Assembly (NCBI GenBank): GCA_002762735.1
Contig: PCVV01000008.1
Span: 5,690-31,295, forward strand
Direction of reading: 5' to 3'
Origin: Candidatus Pacearchaeota archaeon CG11_big_fil_rev_8_21_14_0_20_30_13
GTDB lineage: Archaea > Nanobdellota > Nanobdellia > Pacearchaeales > GW2011-AR1
DNA length: 25,606 nt
Shown here: positions 14,675 through 21,436 of the stretch, piece after piece
How positions within the stretch are numbered: the first letter of the stretch is position 1
How the letters are laid out: every line of letters begins with the position of its first letter
Notes under the pieces: generated by a model
Told to the model about the DNA's origin: nothing
Databases searched by the model: none
The model's input: only the letters and a program-made list of their open reading frames with translations
Position numbers and translations under genes: made by a program

Positions 14675-15433
14675 TTAGAAAAACTTGTTCAAACCATCTT
14701 TTAATTTTTCAATAAATTTTGTTGATAATGTCTTAGTCTTTTTATCGAGCGAGTCAACGTTTAATCCCATCTCTTTAATTATGTCACGAGCTTGATTTTT
14801 TGTTTTTCCGTAATTTTGGAGAGTTTTGATTATTGCGTTCTTTGTTTTTGATTCTTTTTCTAAAATTGCTTGGAGGACAAGTTCAATTTCATTTGGTTTC
14901 TTTCTTGTTAAGTGTATTAAGAATGAATTTACTCTCGGAGATGGTTCAAATTCTTTTTTATCTATTTTTTCTATATACTCTATTTTAAAATATAAGTTAG
15001 CTAGAACTCCAATTTTGCTCGTTTTTTCTTTTAGAAGTGTTGCAAAATTTTCTCCAATGATTAAAATTAATTCTTTAATTTCCTCTTTGATTGCTTTCAT
15101 AATAACCGGTTCAGAAAGGGAGTATGGAATATTTGAGACAATTTTATCATATTCTTTCCAAGAAAATTTAAGTGCATCTTCAAATACAAATTTTGTGTTC
15201 TTTAACTTAAGATTTTCTAAAACTGGTTTTAGGGATGAATCATTTTCAAAAGAAGTTACTGAGTTTACTTTTTTATCGATTAGGATTGTTAATCTTCCAT
15301 CTCCAGCCCCAATTTCTAATACATTATCTTTTTTTGCCAGCTTCGCAATTTCAATTTCTTTTTTTAAAATTTCTTTGTTTTTCAAAAAATGTTGCTGTTT
15401 TTCTGAAGAAGGAATAATTTTTTTATCTTTCAT
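14675..15433 (-). CDS. ksgA: 16S rRNA adenine dimethyltransferase (KsgA/Dim1)
   Basis: 252 residues. It dimethylates the two adjacent adenines in the 3'-terminal hairpin of 16S rRNA, late in small-subunit assembly. QHFLKN is the N-terminal family motif; NVLEIGAGDGRLT is SAM motif I; FENDSSL is motif II; VSNIPYSLSEP is the catalytic N-I/L-P-Y motif IV; FEPSPRVNSFLIHL is the late conserved motif. The helical C-terminal domain is present. It is the last gene of a four-gene minus-strand operon and overlaps the PIN gene by 4 nt. Length is normal for archaea. Confidence 0.95.
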   Translation of the reverse strand: MKDKKIIPSSEKQQHFLKNKEILKKEIEIAKLAKKDNVLEIGAGDGRLTILIDKKVNSVTSFENDSSLKPVLENLKLKNTKFVFEDALKFSWKEYDKIVSNIPYSLSEPVIMKAIKEEIKELILIIGENFATLLKEKTSKIGVLANLYFKIEYIEKIDKKEFEPSPRVNSFLIHLTRKKPNEIELVLQAILEKESKTKNAIIKTLQNYGKTKNQARDIIKEMGLNVDSLDKKTKTLSTKFIEKLKDGLNKFF

Positions 15434-16116
15434 GCCATTTTTTCTAAGGTTTCAATCTCTTCTGATGAAATTGCACAACCTTTGTATTTAAGTGCATAAA
15501 GAATAGCGTCGAGGGTTTTTTTATCTTTTATTTCTATAATTCCTTTCTTGTATGCTAGGAACATCAATTCAGCTGAACGTGCAATTTTTATTCCAGAAAA
15601 ATATTTAAGATTTTCTTTATTCAGCGTAATCTCTGTGTGTATCTTTTTGACTAATAATCTTTTTAGATTTTCAGGTTTTTCTGATAAAAGTCTTGTTGTT
15701 CTTTCATCTATTAAAATCAAATTTTTTACTCCTTTTTTTTCTAAGATTTTGCTTAGAGCCAAACAGGCTGATTCTCCATAGTCAATTAAATGAATTTCTC
15801 TTTTTTTCCTTTCAAAAAAAGTGCTATTTGCAATTTTCAAAAGTCTTTCCGATTCTGTTGAAATTTCAGCTGAAGAAATCTCAATTGATTCTGGCATTTC
15901 CAAAATTCCTTTTTTTAAAAGTTGATTTAATCTTAAAGCTTCAAGCTCAAATCTTTTTGTTTCAAGAGGATGATTTACAATCTCAAATTTAACTTCTTTG
16001 GGAATTATGAATTTTCCAGGAAAAATTTGTTTTAGCTTTTCAAGTTCATTCAAAAGTCCGTTCATCGCGATGCTGATTAGAGCACTAGAATCGAAAATTA
16101 AAACGTTTTGTTTCAT
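15430..16116 (-). CDS. PIN domain ribonuclease-like protein
   Basis: 228 residues. LIFDSSALISIAMNGLL gives the first catalytic Asp9; IPKEVKFEIV supplies Glu45; DYGESACLALS supplies acidic residues at about 112-115; ILIDERTTRLL supplies Asp137. These are the usual four acidic positions of a metal-dependent PIN nuclease. A C-terminal extension of about 70 residues (IKIARSAELMFLAYKKGII, LKYKGCAISSEE) is not part of the minimal domain and may bind RNA or a partner. It overlaps Dim1 and the HD gene by 4 nt each. Candidate roles are pre-rRNA processing, as for Nob1-like PIN proteins, or a VapC-type toxin. Confidence 0.8.
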   Translation of the reverse strand: MKQNVLIFDSSALISIAMNGLLNELEKLKQIFPGKFIIPKEVKFEIVNHPLETKRFELEALRLNQLLKKGILEMPESIEISSAEISTESERLLKIANSTFFERKKREIHLIDYGESACLALSKILEKKGVKNLILIDERTTRLLSEKPENLKRLLVKKIHTEITLNKENLKYFSGIKIARSAELMFLAYKKGIIEIKDKKTLDAILYALKYKGCAISSEEIETLEKMA

Positions 16117-16631
16117 AAACAGGCCTCTTTAATTTTTTTAACTAATTTTTTTTGAGTCTCAGTCAAAATTCTTTTTTCTTCTAGAGCATTTAGAATATAT
16201 TTAGTTTCTTCTAAATATCTTTCTCTAAATTCAATCGATGCATTTTGCAAATCTGAAACATTGTCTAATCTATCCGCAAGTTTTATTACAAGTCCCCAAT
16301 TGGTCATTCTACCCGGATCACTAAGTTTTTTTGCAAGGTATTCTTTTTTTCCAAGAAGTTCTGATTCTTTTTTTTCTGTGGTTAATTCTTTTACTAAAGA
16401 AGTAATCAACTCTCCAAAATTTTCTCTTAATTCTTTTTCTGTGGTATTTGTGTTTTCAAGAGTATCGTGAAGAAGTGATGCCGAAATGAGTTCGTTTATT
16501 TTGTGGCTTTGTTTGTGCTCTTTTATTATTTCTGCAACTTTTTCTACGTGGCTGTGATATGGTTCTCCAAGAAATTTTCTAACTTGGTTCTCATGTTTTT
16601 GTCTTGCGAATTCTTGTGCTTTTAAAATCAT
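16113..16631 (-). CDS. HD domain phosphohydrolase of the RelA/SpoT-MESH1 type
   Basis: 172 residues. FARQKHENQVRKFLGEPYHSHVEKVAEII matches the start of RSH hydrolase domains (RK..G.PY..H..VA), giving metal-binding His28; SASLLHDTLENT supplies His55-Asp56; and VIKLADRLDNVSDL supplies Asp120. Bacterial SpoT and metazoan MESH1 have HDxxED; here the Glu is kept but the next residue is Asn60 instead of Asp. No synthetase domain is present. Activity could be ppGpp, NADPH or another nucleotide hydrolysis; few archaea make ppGpp, so the substrate is open. It overlaps both neighbours by 4 nt. Confidence 0.82.
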   Translation of the reverse strand: MILKAQEFARQKHENQVRKFLGEPYHSHVEKVAEIIKEHKQSHKINELISASLLHDTLENTNTTEKELRENFGELITSLVKELTTEKKESELLGKKEYLAKKLSDPGRMTNWGLVIKLADRLDNVSDLQNASIEFRERYLEETKYILNALEEKRILTETQKKLVKKIKEACL

Positions 16632-17188
16632 ATAAACATATCCTCCAACATTTTTACCCTTTCTTTTTCATTTATTGTTTGATTCAATGAAACTTCAGAA
16701 ATTCCAGTTTGTCCAGTATAATTTGCTAAATCATAGATAGTTATCCCCAAAAGTTTTGAAGTTTGTCCAAGAGAAATTCCGTGTTCATAGATTCTTGAAG
16801 CTTTTGTAATCTCCGATTTTTCAAAAACTTCTTCAATATATTTTTTTAATTTTCCAGAAATTTTTCCAATTGCCTTTCTTATTTGAATAAAATCTTGAGT
16901 GAATTTTTCTTCCTTATTTTGTTTTAAATCTTCTATTGAAATTTTTAAAGCCGAAGTAGTCAGAGACTCAAAATTCTTCCATCCTGGAAGATTAAAATAA
17001 TTTTCCCTTTCGAGAAGTTTTCCAAGTGAATAAATTACAACTGCAATTAAAATATTACTTGAATCTTGAGTTAAAGAAGAAGTATGAACGGTTTCATTAC
17101 TTAATTTTTTTAGCTTGAGGGAATCTTTACTTTTGAATGCATTGAATGATTGTTCTAAAATCCGAAGAAGGTTTTCACTCTCTTTCAT
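16628..17188 (-). CDS. Unknown protein with C-terminal HTH-like segment, first gene of the Dim1 operon
   Basis: 186 residues. The N-terminal 120 residues are helical (LKLKKLSNETVHTSSLTQDS, IAVVIYSLGKLLE). The C-terminal part, ASRIYEHGISLGQTSKLLGI followed by TIYDLANYTGQ, reads like a helix-turn-helix similar to the small antitoxin family UPF0175 (iSLgkAAelaGis). Such antitoxins are often paired with PIN toxins, and a PIN protein lies two genes downstream. The match is partial and the protein is much longer than those antitoxins, so a conserved archaeal regulator is also possible. TTATAAAG (17211-17218, minus strand) lies 26 nt before the ATG. Confidence 0.6.
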   Translation of the reverse strand: MKESENLLRILEQSFNAFKSKDSLKLKKLSNETVHTSSLTQDSSNILIAVVIYSLGKLLERENYFNLPGWKNFESLTTSALKISIEDLKQNKEEKFTQDFIQIRKAIGKISGKLKKYIEEVFEKSEITKASRIYEHGISLGQTSKLLGITIYDLANYTGQTGISEVSLNQTINEKERVKMLEDMFI

Positions 17189-17210
17189 TAAACATTGAAG
17201 GTAAAAACAG

Positions 17211-17243
17211 TTATAAAGTTTTGGAGACAGGTTTTTATATATA
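17211..17243. promoter_or_regulatory. Divergent promoter pair
   Basis: TTATAAAG (17211-17218) is the minus-strand TATA box, 26 nt before 17188. TTTTATATATA (17233-17243) is the plus-strand TATA box, about 24 nt before ATG 17261. The two lie about 20 nt apart, so polymerase binding at one should affect the other. Confidence 0.5.
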
Positions 17244-17260
17244 ATATCCTAATTTTGTTT

Positions 17261-17632
17261 ATGACAAAAGTAGTATTGGATACAAGTTTTATTTTGAGCT
17301 GTGTTAGAAATAAGCTTGATTTTTATGAGGAACTTTTGGATAAGGGGCATACAATCTTGATTCCTAAAGAGGTTAAGCTAGAAATTAAAAGAATAAGAGA
17401 TTCAACAAAGGCACTTAAGGTTCGAGATGAAGCAGTTCTTGCATTAAAGTTGATAAAATCTGAAACATACAAAGAGGTTAATTGTCCAGGAAAATATGTT
17501 GATACTGGAATAAAAGCATATCTTGAAAAAAATCCAGAATTCTTACTTGCAACTGTTGACAAAGCTTTAAAAAAATCTGTTAGAAATAGGAAAATTGTGA
17601 TAAGAAATTTAAAGAAATTGGAGTTACAATAG
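17261..17632 (+). CDS. Fcf1/Utp24-like PIN domain protein
   Basis: 123 residues from ATG 17261. VVLDTSFILSCVRNKLDFYEEL carries Asp7; PKEVKLEIKRI carries Glu41; YVDTGIKAYLEKN carries Asp81; LATVDKALKK carries Asp100, so all four metal ligands of an active PIN nuclease are present. The TVDKALK ending is typical of archaeal Fcf1-like proteins, relatives of the eukaryotic nucleases that cut pre-18S rRNA. It is transcribed divergently from the operon encoding Dim1 and the other PIN protein. The TTG at 17195 is rejected as start because the TATA box lies between it and ATG 17261. Confidence 0.82.
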   Translation: MTKVVLDTSFILSCVRNKLDFYEELLDKGHTILIPKEVKLEIKRIRDSTKALKVRDEAVLALKLIKSETYKEVNCPGKYVDTGIKAYLEKNPEFLLATVDKALKKSVRNRKIVIRNLKKLELQ

Positions 17633-17739
17633 GATTGTTATGATAATTTGTCATTTAAAAAGTTAAAAAAGATACAGTTAAAAGTTTGATTTTTAGGAAA
17701 AGCTTTTTAAACCAATTTTTGCTTTAAATTTCGATTAAA

Positions 17740-18360
17740 ATGTTTTACTTAACGGAAGTTGAAGATTATGTAAGAGTTGACCCAAAACTTTTTGGGTTGC
17801 CTACTTCGGATTCTGTTCGAGAACAGTTGGATGAGACTTATGCTGAGTATTATGAAAAAGAGCTTGGGAAAGTTGTTGCGGTTGTAGAAGTTTTGAATGT
17901 TGGTGAAGGAGTTATAATTCCTGGTGATGGTGCTGCATATTATAGATGTGATTTCAAACTTCTCGTTTGGAAGCCAGAACTTCAAGAGCATGTTTATGGA
18001 AAAGTTTCAGAGATTACTAATTTTGGAGCATTTATTGATCTTGGTTCAATGAGGGGAATGATTCACATTAGTCAAACTATGGATGATTATGTTAGTTTTA
18101 GTGAGTCAGGGAGTCTTTCAGGAAAATCAAGTGGAAGAGTCTTGAAAGAAGGGGATCTTTGCGTTGCAAGAATTGTTGCAATCTCTCACAAAGGAGATGA
18201 ACCAAAAATTGGATTGACAATGAGACAACCAGGACTTGGAAAGATAGACTGGATAAAAGAAGATAAGGCAAAGAGAGAATCTGAGAATAAAAAGGTAACT
18301 AAAAAAGAAGAAGGAAAATCTAAAGAAGGTAAAGCAAAAACAGGTAAAGGTAAAAAATAA
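17740..18360 (+). CDS. rpo7: DNA-directed RNA polymerase subunit Rpo7 (RpoE')
   Basis: 206 residues. Rpo7 forms the stalk of archaeal RNA polymerase with Rpo4 and helps open promoters and bind RNA. MFYLTEVEDYVRVDPKLFG is the family start, followed by the RNP-like tip domain with VIIPGDGAAYYRCDFKLLVW. A C-terminal S1 domain has VYGKVSEITNFGAFIDLG and GMIHISQ, ending RIVAISHKGDEPKIGLTMRQ. After the usual end comes a Lys/Glu-rich tail of about 35 residues (KAKRESENKKVTKKEEGKSK), probably disordered. It heads the conserved rpo7-spt4-rps24e-rps27ae cluster. A TATA-like TTTTTAAAC at 17704-17712 is the likely promoter. Confidence 0.97.
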   Translation: MFYLTEVEDYVRVDPKLFGLPTSDSVREQLDETYAEYYEKELGKVVAVVEVLNVGEGVIIPGDGAAYYRCDFKLLVWKPELQEHVYGKVSEITNFGAFIDLGSMRGMIHISQTMDDYVSFSESGSLSGKSSGRVLKEGDLCVARIVAISHKGDEPKIGLTMRQPGLGKIDWIKEDKAKRESENKKVTKKEEGKSKEGKAKTGKGKK

Positions 18361-18554
18361 TGGCAAAAATAAAAGATAAAGCATGTAAAATTTGTAAGAC
18401 GATATATGAAGGAGATAAATGTCCTCATTGTGATTCAAAAGAATCAACGGATTCATACAAAGGAAAAATTTATATTTTAAATCATGAAAAATCTGAAATT
18501 GCCAAAAAAATAAATTTAAGCTCAAACGGAAAGTTTGCAGTAAAGACAAGATAA
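18360..18554 (+). CDS. spt4: Transcription elongation factor Spt4 (RpoE'')
   Basis: 64 residues. KACKICKTIYEGDKCPHCDS holds the CxxC...CxxC zinc site of Spt4, and the C-terminal strands KGKIYILNHEKSEIAKKI form its interface with Spt5 in the family. Spt4/5 clamps RNA polymerase for processive elongation. The ATG shares a base with the rpo7 stop (TAATG), so translation is probably coupled. Length is normal for archaeal Spt4. Confidence 0.94.
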   Translation: MAKIKDKACKICKTIYEGDKCPHCDSKESTDSYKGKIYILNHEKSEIAKKINLSSNGKFAVKTR

Positions 18555-18555
18555 A

Positions 18556-18930
18556 ATGGAAATAAAAAAAATCTCTGAAGTTGAAAATCCTCTCTTTTCA
18601 AGAAAAGAACTTCATTTTGAAATAAGATCTCAAGCAGTTCCAAGTCATGAAGAAGTTAAAGCAATTCTTAAGGAAAAATTTTCTTTCAATCCAGAATTAT
18701 TAAGAATAAAAAAAATAAGTGGAAAATTTGGAGCTCAAATTTTTGATGTTGTTGTTAATCTTTATGGGTCTAAAGAGGAATTTAAGAGGGTTGTGAAGAA
18801 GACAAAGCAAGAAATAGAAAAAGAAAAAAAGCAAGCCGAAGAAGAAGTTAAGGCTAAAGCAGAAGCTAAGAAAGTTGCAGAAGAAGCAAAAAAATCTTCA
18901 GAAGAAATTAAAGAAGAGGATGCGCAATAA
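18556..18930 (+). CDS. rps24e: Ribosomal protein S24e
   Basis: 124 residues. NPLFSRKELHFEIRSQA matches the conserved NPLLxRkEv segment; VPSHEEVKAILKEKFSF and GAQIFDVVVNLYGSKEEF complete the S24e fold. The C-terminal third is a Lys/Glu/Ala-rich helical tail (EEEVKAKAEAKKVAEEAKKS), longer than in many archaea. It lies one base after the Spt4 stop and its stop overlaps the S27ae start, as expected for this operon. Confidence 0.95.
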   Translation: MEIKKISEVENPLFSRKELHFEIRSQAVPSHEEVKAILKEKFSFNPELLRIKKISGKFGAQIFDVVVNLYGSKEEFKRVVKKTKQEIEKEKKQAEEEVKAKAEAKKVAEEAKKSSEEIKEEDAQ

Positions 18931-19163
18931 TGGGAAAGAAAAAAGTAGTAAAGAAAGGAAAGAAACCTCATAAAAATAAACCTACAAGTAAGAAATATTC
19001 TATGTACAAAGTTGAAGGTGTAACTTTAAAGAAAGAAAGATTTTGTCCGAGATGTGGCCCAGGAATCTTCTTAATGAAAGCAAAGGAGAGGCTTTATTGT
19101 GGAAAATGTCATTATGCTGAGTTTGGAAAATCCGTAGTTCCTAAAGAAATTAAGAAAAAATAA
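18930..19163 (+). CDS. rps27ae: Ribosomal protein S27ae
   Basis: 77 residues. A basic N-terminal arm (KKKVVKKGKKPHKNKPTSKK) precedes the zinc ribbon RFCPRCGPGIFL...LYCGKCHYAEF, with two CxxC pairs typical of S27ae, the archaeal equivalent of the ribosomal half of eukaryotic ubiquitin-S27a. The N-terminal arm is longer than usual. It ends the rpo7 cluster and converges with a small minus-strand gene 3 nt away. Confidence 0.94.
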   Translation: MGKKKVVKKGKKPHKNKPTSKKYSMYKVEGVTLKKERFCPRCGPGIFLMKAKERLYCGKCHYAEFGKSVVPKEIKKK

Positions 19164-19166
19164 TTT

Positions 19167-19436
19167 TTAAAAGTGTATTAATTCTAATCTTGCTGAATTT
19201 ATATTCGAAAGAATATTCTGATAAATTAAATTGATCTCTATGTTATGATTGCATTTGTTGTATTTTTCATAAAGATAATTTTTTATTTTCATCTTTATTT
19301 CTTCTGCGGATTCATTTGGAATCTCCTTTTTGAAATATTTTATAATAGAATTTTCACTAATCTCTGAAAATTGAATTCTATCAAGAACAATAAAAGTATC
19401 TTCAATATCGGTAACCCAAAGTTCTATGTTTTTCAC
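19167..19436 (-). CDS. Unknown 89-aa protein
   Basis: 89 residues, family not recognised. The start (MKNIELWVTDIEDTFIVLDRI) reads like a beta strand and loop; the rest is helical with charged residues (SAEEIKMKIKNYLYEKYNKC). ATG 19436 is supported by a TATA box read on the minus strand at about 19459-19467, 26 nt upstream, so it is likely a real, leaderless gene. The same TATA region may serve the divergent small RNA. Confidence 0.55.
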   Translation of the reverse strand: MKNIELWVTDIEDTFIVLDRIQFSEISENSIIKYFKKEIPNESAEEIKMKIKNYLYEKYNKCNHNIEINLIYQNILSNINSARLELIHF

Positions 19437-19458
19437 TCTAATTTAAGGAGATTGAAAT

Positions 19459-19467
19459 ATATAAAAT
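19459..19467. promoter_or_regulatory. Bidirectional TATA region
   Basis: ATATAAAAT reads as a TATA box on both strands. Centred at 19463, it is 26-27 nt from the minus-strand ATG at 19436 and 25 nt from base 19488, the first paired base of the structured RNA candidate. Confidence 0.5.
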
Positions 19468-19487
19468 ATGACTTTTATGAATAAGAA

Positions 19488-19548
19488 ACCTAGGAGATTC
19501 TTCAAAGCCAAATAAAATTAGATAGCTTTGCGTCCTCTCCTGGGTAAA
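19488..19548 (+). ncRNA. Candidate single-hairpin H/ACA-type guide RNA
   Basis: The lower stem is 9 bp (19488-19496 with 19537-19545; one G-U). A symmetrical internal loop of 6+6 nt follows: ATTCTT (19497-19502) and CGTCCT (19531-19536). The upper stem is CAAAGC/GCTTTG (19503-19508 with 19525-19530) closed by a 16-nt loop. AAA (19546-19548) directly follows the lower stem, giving 15 nt from the pocket top to an ANA box, which fits the archaeal 14-16 nt rule. It is richer in G+C than the flanks and begins at the start predicted from the TATA box. Weak points: the upper stem is short and no canonical kink-turn is visible in the loop. Confidence 0.5.
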
Positions 19549-19653
19549 AGAGGTGATTCTAAAAGATGGTCCCAATACTATTTAAATCTTTCTGTTCTGT
19601 TACTCTCATGAAATGACATTCCTTCAAATAAATTTCTAAATTTTGATAATAAA
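19549..19653. other. Rest of the divergent intergenic region
   Basis: Between the RNA candidate and the scpA promoter I see no ORF and no convincing structure; a TATA-like CTATTTAAATC lies near 19578. Confidence 0.4.
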
Positions 19654-19662
19654 TTTATAAAA
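19654..19662 (+). promoter_or_regulatory. TATA box of scpA
   Basis: TTTATAAAA is centred 26 nt before ATG 19684, predicting a leaderless mRNA. Confidence 0.6.
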
Positions 19663-19683
19663 TAGGATCCCTTATTTTTTCTT

Positions 19684-20583
19684 ATGAAAGAGGGGATGAA
19701 GCCGAGTGTTGGACAAGAAGAAGTTCATAATCTTTTGTTTAATCGTGAGATTGGTTGGAAAGAAATCATTTATGATTTGATAAATACAGATCAACTTGAT
19801 CCATGGGATATTGATATTACTTTGTTAACTCAAGGATTCTTAGAAAAAATTCAACAATATGAAGAAACAGACTTTTTTGTTTCGAGTAAAGTTTTACTCG
19901 CGGCGGCTTTGCTTTTAAGAATCAAATCAGAACTTATTTTGAGTCAATATATGAAGAGTATTGATGATATTCTTTTTGGAGAAAAGGAATCAAAAAAGAG
20001 CGTTTTAGAAAGAATAGAGCTTGATGAAGAAATTCCTGAACTTGTTCTTAGAAGTCCTATGCCTAGATTTAGAAAAGTTACACTGAATGAACTTATAGAA
20101 TCTTTAAACAAAGCAATTATAACCGAAAATAGACGTATAAAAAAAGTAATTGTTGATAATAACGCTCTTCGTGAGTCTGGAATTAGTTTACCTAAAAAGA
20201 AGTATAACATAAAAAATAAACTTTTAAATTTGCATTCAAAAATAATGGATCATTTCGAAAAAAATAAATCCCATAAGAAAGTTCCTTATACCGAAATTGT
20301 TGGGATTGGAAGAGAAGAAAGGGCGCTTTCATTTTTTCCTATTTTGCAGCTCGAGAATAATGGTAAACTTTGGCTTGAACAAGAAGCCCATTTTGAAGAG
20401 ATACATATATGGCTCAAACATATTTTTTTGAAAGAAAATCCAAATCTATATGCAGATCTTAAAGATGGAGATTGGAGTGAAGAGACCATTGAAGAAGGTG
20501 AAATTTTAACAGATGAAAGCGAAATTTTTGGTCCTGAAATTGAAATTTCTATTGAAGAAGATTTAGAACAAGAGTCTTTATAA
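19684..20583 (+). CDS. scpA: Segregation and condensation protein ScpA (kleisin)
   Basis: 299 residues. Kleisins bridge the two heads of an SMC dimer in condensin-like complexes. GWKEIIYDLINTDQLDPWDI is the diagnostic N-terminal segment (LdPWdidi) that contacts the SMC neck, followed by VSSKVLLAAALLLRIKSELI. The C-terminal winged-helix part (KVPYTEIVGIGREERALSFF, LQLENNGKLWLEQEAHFEEI) binds the SMC cap. A 50-residue acidic tail ends it (EEGEILTDESEIFGPEIEIS). SMC and ScpB partners are not in the window. It is followed by a gene whose TATA box overlaps the scpA stop. Confidence 0.93.
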   Translation: MKEGMKPSVGQEEVHNLLFNREIGWKEIIYDLINTDQLDPWDIDITLLTQGFLEKIQQYEETDFFVSSKVLLAAALLLRIKSELILSQYMKSIDDILFGEKESKKSVLERIELDEEIPELVLRSPMPRFRKVTLNELIESLNKAIITENRRIKKVIVDNNALRESGISLPKKKYNIKNKLLNLHSKIMDHFEKNKSHKKVPYTEIVGIGREERALSFFPILQLENNGKLWLEQEAHFEEIHIWLKHIFLKENPNLYADLKDGDWSEETIEEGEILTDESEIFGPEIEISIEEDLEQESL

Positions 20584-20584
20584 G
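20577..20584 (+). promoter_or_regulatory. TATA box overlapping the scpA stop codon
   Basis: TTTATAAG spans the scpA TAA and is centred 26 nt before ATG 20606, giving the next gene its own leaderless promoter. Confidence 0.5.
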
Positions 20585-20605
20585 CGGAATTTTTTTTATT
20601 TCTTT

Positions 20606-21412
20606 ATGATTAGTAAAAAATTTGAAAAATTAAATCAAGTAAAGGAAGATTTGAAAGACTATTATGATCATAAATGGAATCTTTTTTTTAGAGATTTTTC
20701 AGCATGCGGTTTGGGAGCAGTGATAGTAGCGACACCTTTGTATGCTTTTTATGAAAGTGTTTTACCCAAATTAATGAGATCTCTTCCAGATTTTATGCAA
20801 GTTTTAACTGAAATGAGTTCTGATGAATCTAAAGTTTTGAGATGGAGTCTTTTACCAGTTATTGGAGGAGTTGCTTATTTTGTGGATAAAGGAAGAATTT
20901 TTAGTAGAAACTATTTTAAGAAAAAATCTTTTGGAAATCATGATGGAATGTATAACTCTGTTTTGGGTCCTTTAACAAATTCAGTTCCTTATGGAATCAA
21001 ATTTGGAGGAGATTTATCCAAGGTAATTCCTACCACATTAGGTACTCTTCCGTTAGCATATTTTGTTGGAATAATCGAGGGTTTTTTTACAGATACTATG
21101 AAAGATCTTCTTGGTTTTGAAAATACGAATCGATTACCAAAAGTTGTTCAAAATTTTTCACAGAAAACAAAACTTGGGCTAGCTGGTTTAATGGTTGCAA
21201 GTTCTTTAGCGCTTACACACAGAATTTATGAATTTTCAGATTCTTTCGAATCAAAAAGAGATGAAACAAAAAAAGAGGTTAAATTAAATAATCTTGAAAA
21301 ATTTAGTTTAGAAAAGCCTCCTTTTGAATCAAAATTAGATTCATTAATTCCATTTATTACACAATGTGATGGAGTTATTGTTGATACCCCTAAATTTATT
21401 CGTAAGAAATAA
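20606..21412 (+). CDS. Unknown membrane protein
   Basis: 268 residues, family not recognised. Hydrophobic segments occur at about 32-50 (ACGLGAVIVATPLYAFYESV), 80-92 (WSLLPVIGGVAYFV), 142-160 (TTLGTLPLAYFVGIIEGFF) and 190-205 (LGLAGLMVASSLALTH), so it probably spans the membrane several times with charged loops. The N-terminal 30 residues are polar and helical and the C-terminal 60 are soluble and Lys/Glu-rich. No catalytic motif stands out. It follows scpA from its own promoter; no functional link can be claimed. Confidence 0.65.
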   Translation: MISKKFEKLNQVKEDLKDYYDHKWNLFFRDFSACGLGAVIVATPLYAFYESVLPKLMRSLPDFMQVLTEMSSDESKVLRWSLLPVIGGVAYFVDKGRIFSRNYFKKKSFGNHDGMYNSVLGPLTNSVPYGIKFGGDLSKVIPTTLGTLPLAYFVGIIEGFFTDTMKDLLGFENTNRLPKVVQNFSQKTKLGLAGLMVASSLALTHRIYEFSDSFESKRDETKKEVKLNNLEKFSLEKPPFESKLDSLIPFITQCDGVIVDTPKFIRKK

Positions 21413-21436
21413 AAACTCTTTATCTTTGATTTTAAT

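Noticed and set aside
14826..15491. Plus-strand ORF of 221 codons
   Set aside because: Antisense to the clear Dim1 gene; its translation is Ser/Phe-rich with no motif, a by-product of AT-rich Lys/Glu codons on the other strand.
18127..18549. Minus-strand ORFs over rpo7 and spt4
   Set aside because: Phe/Leu/Ser-rich shadows of Lys-rich coding sequence in two certain genes.
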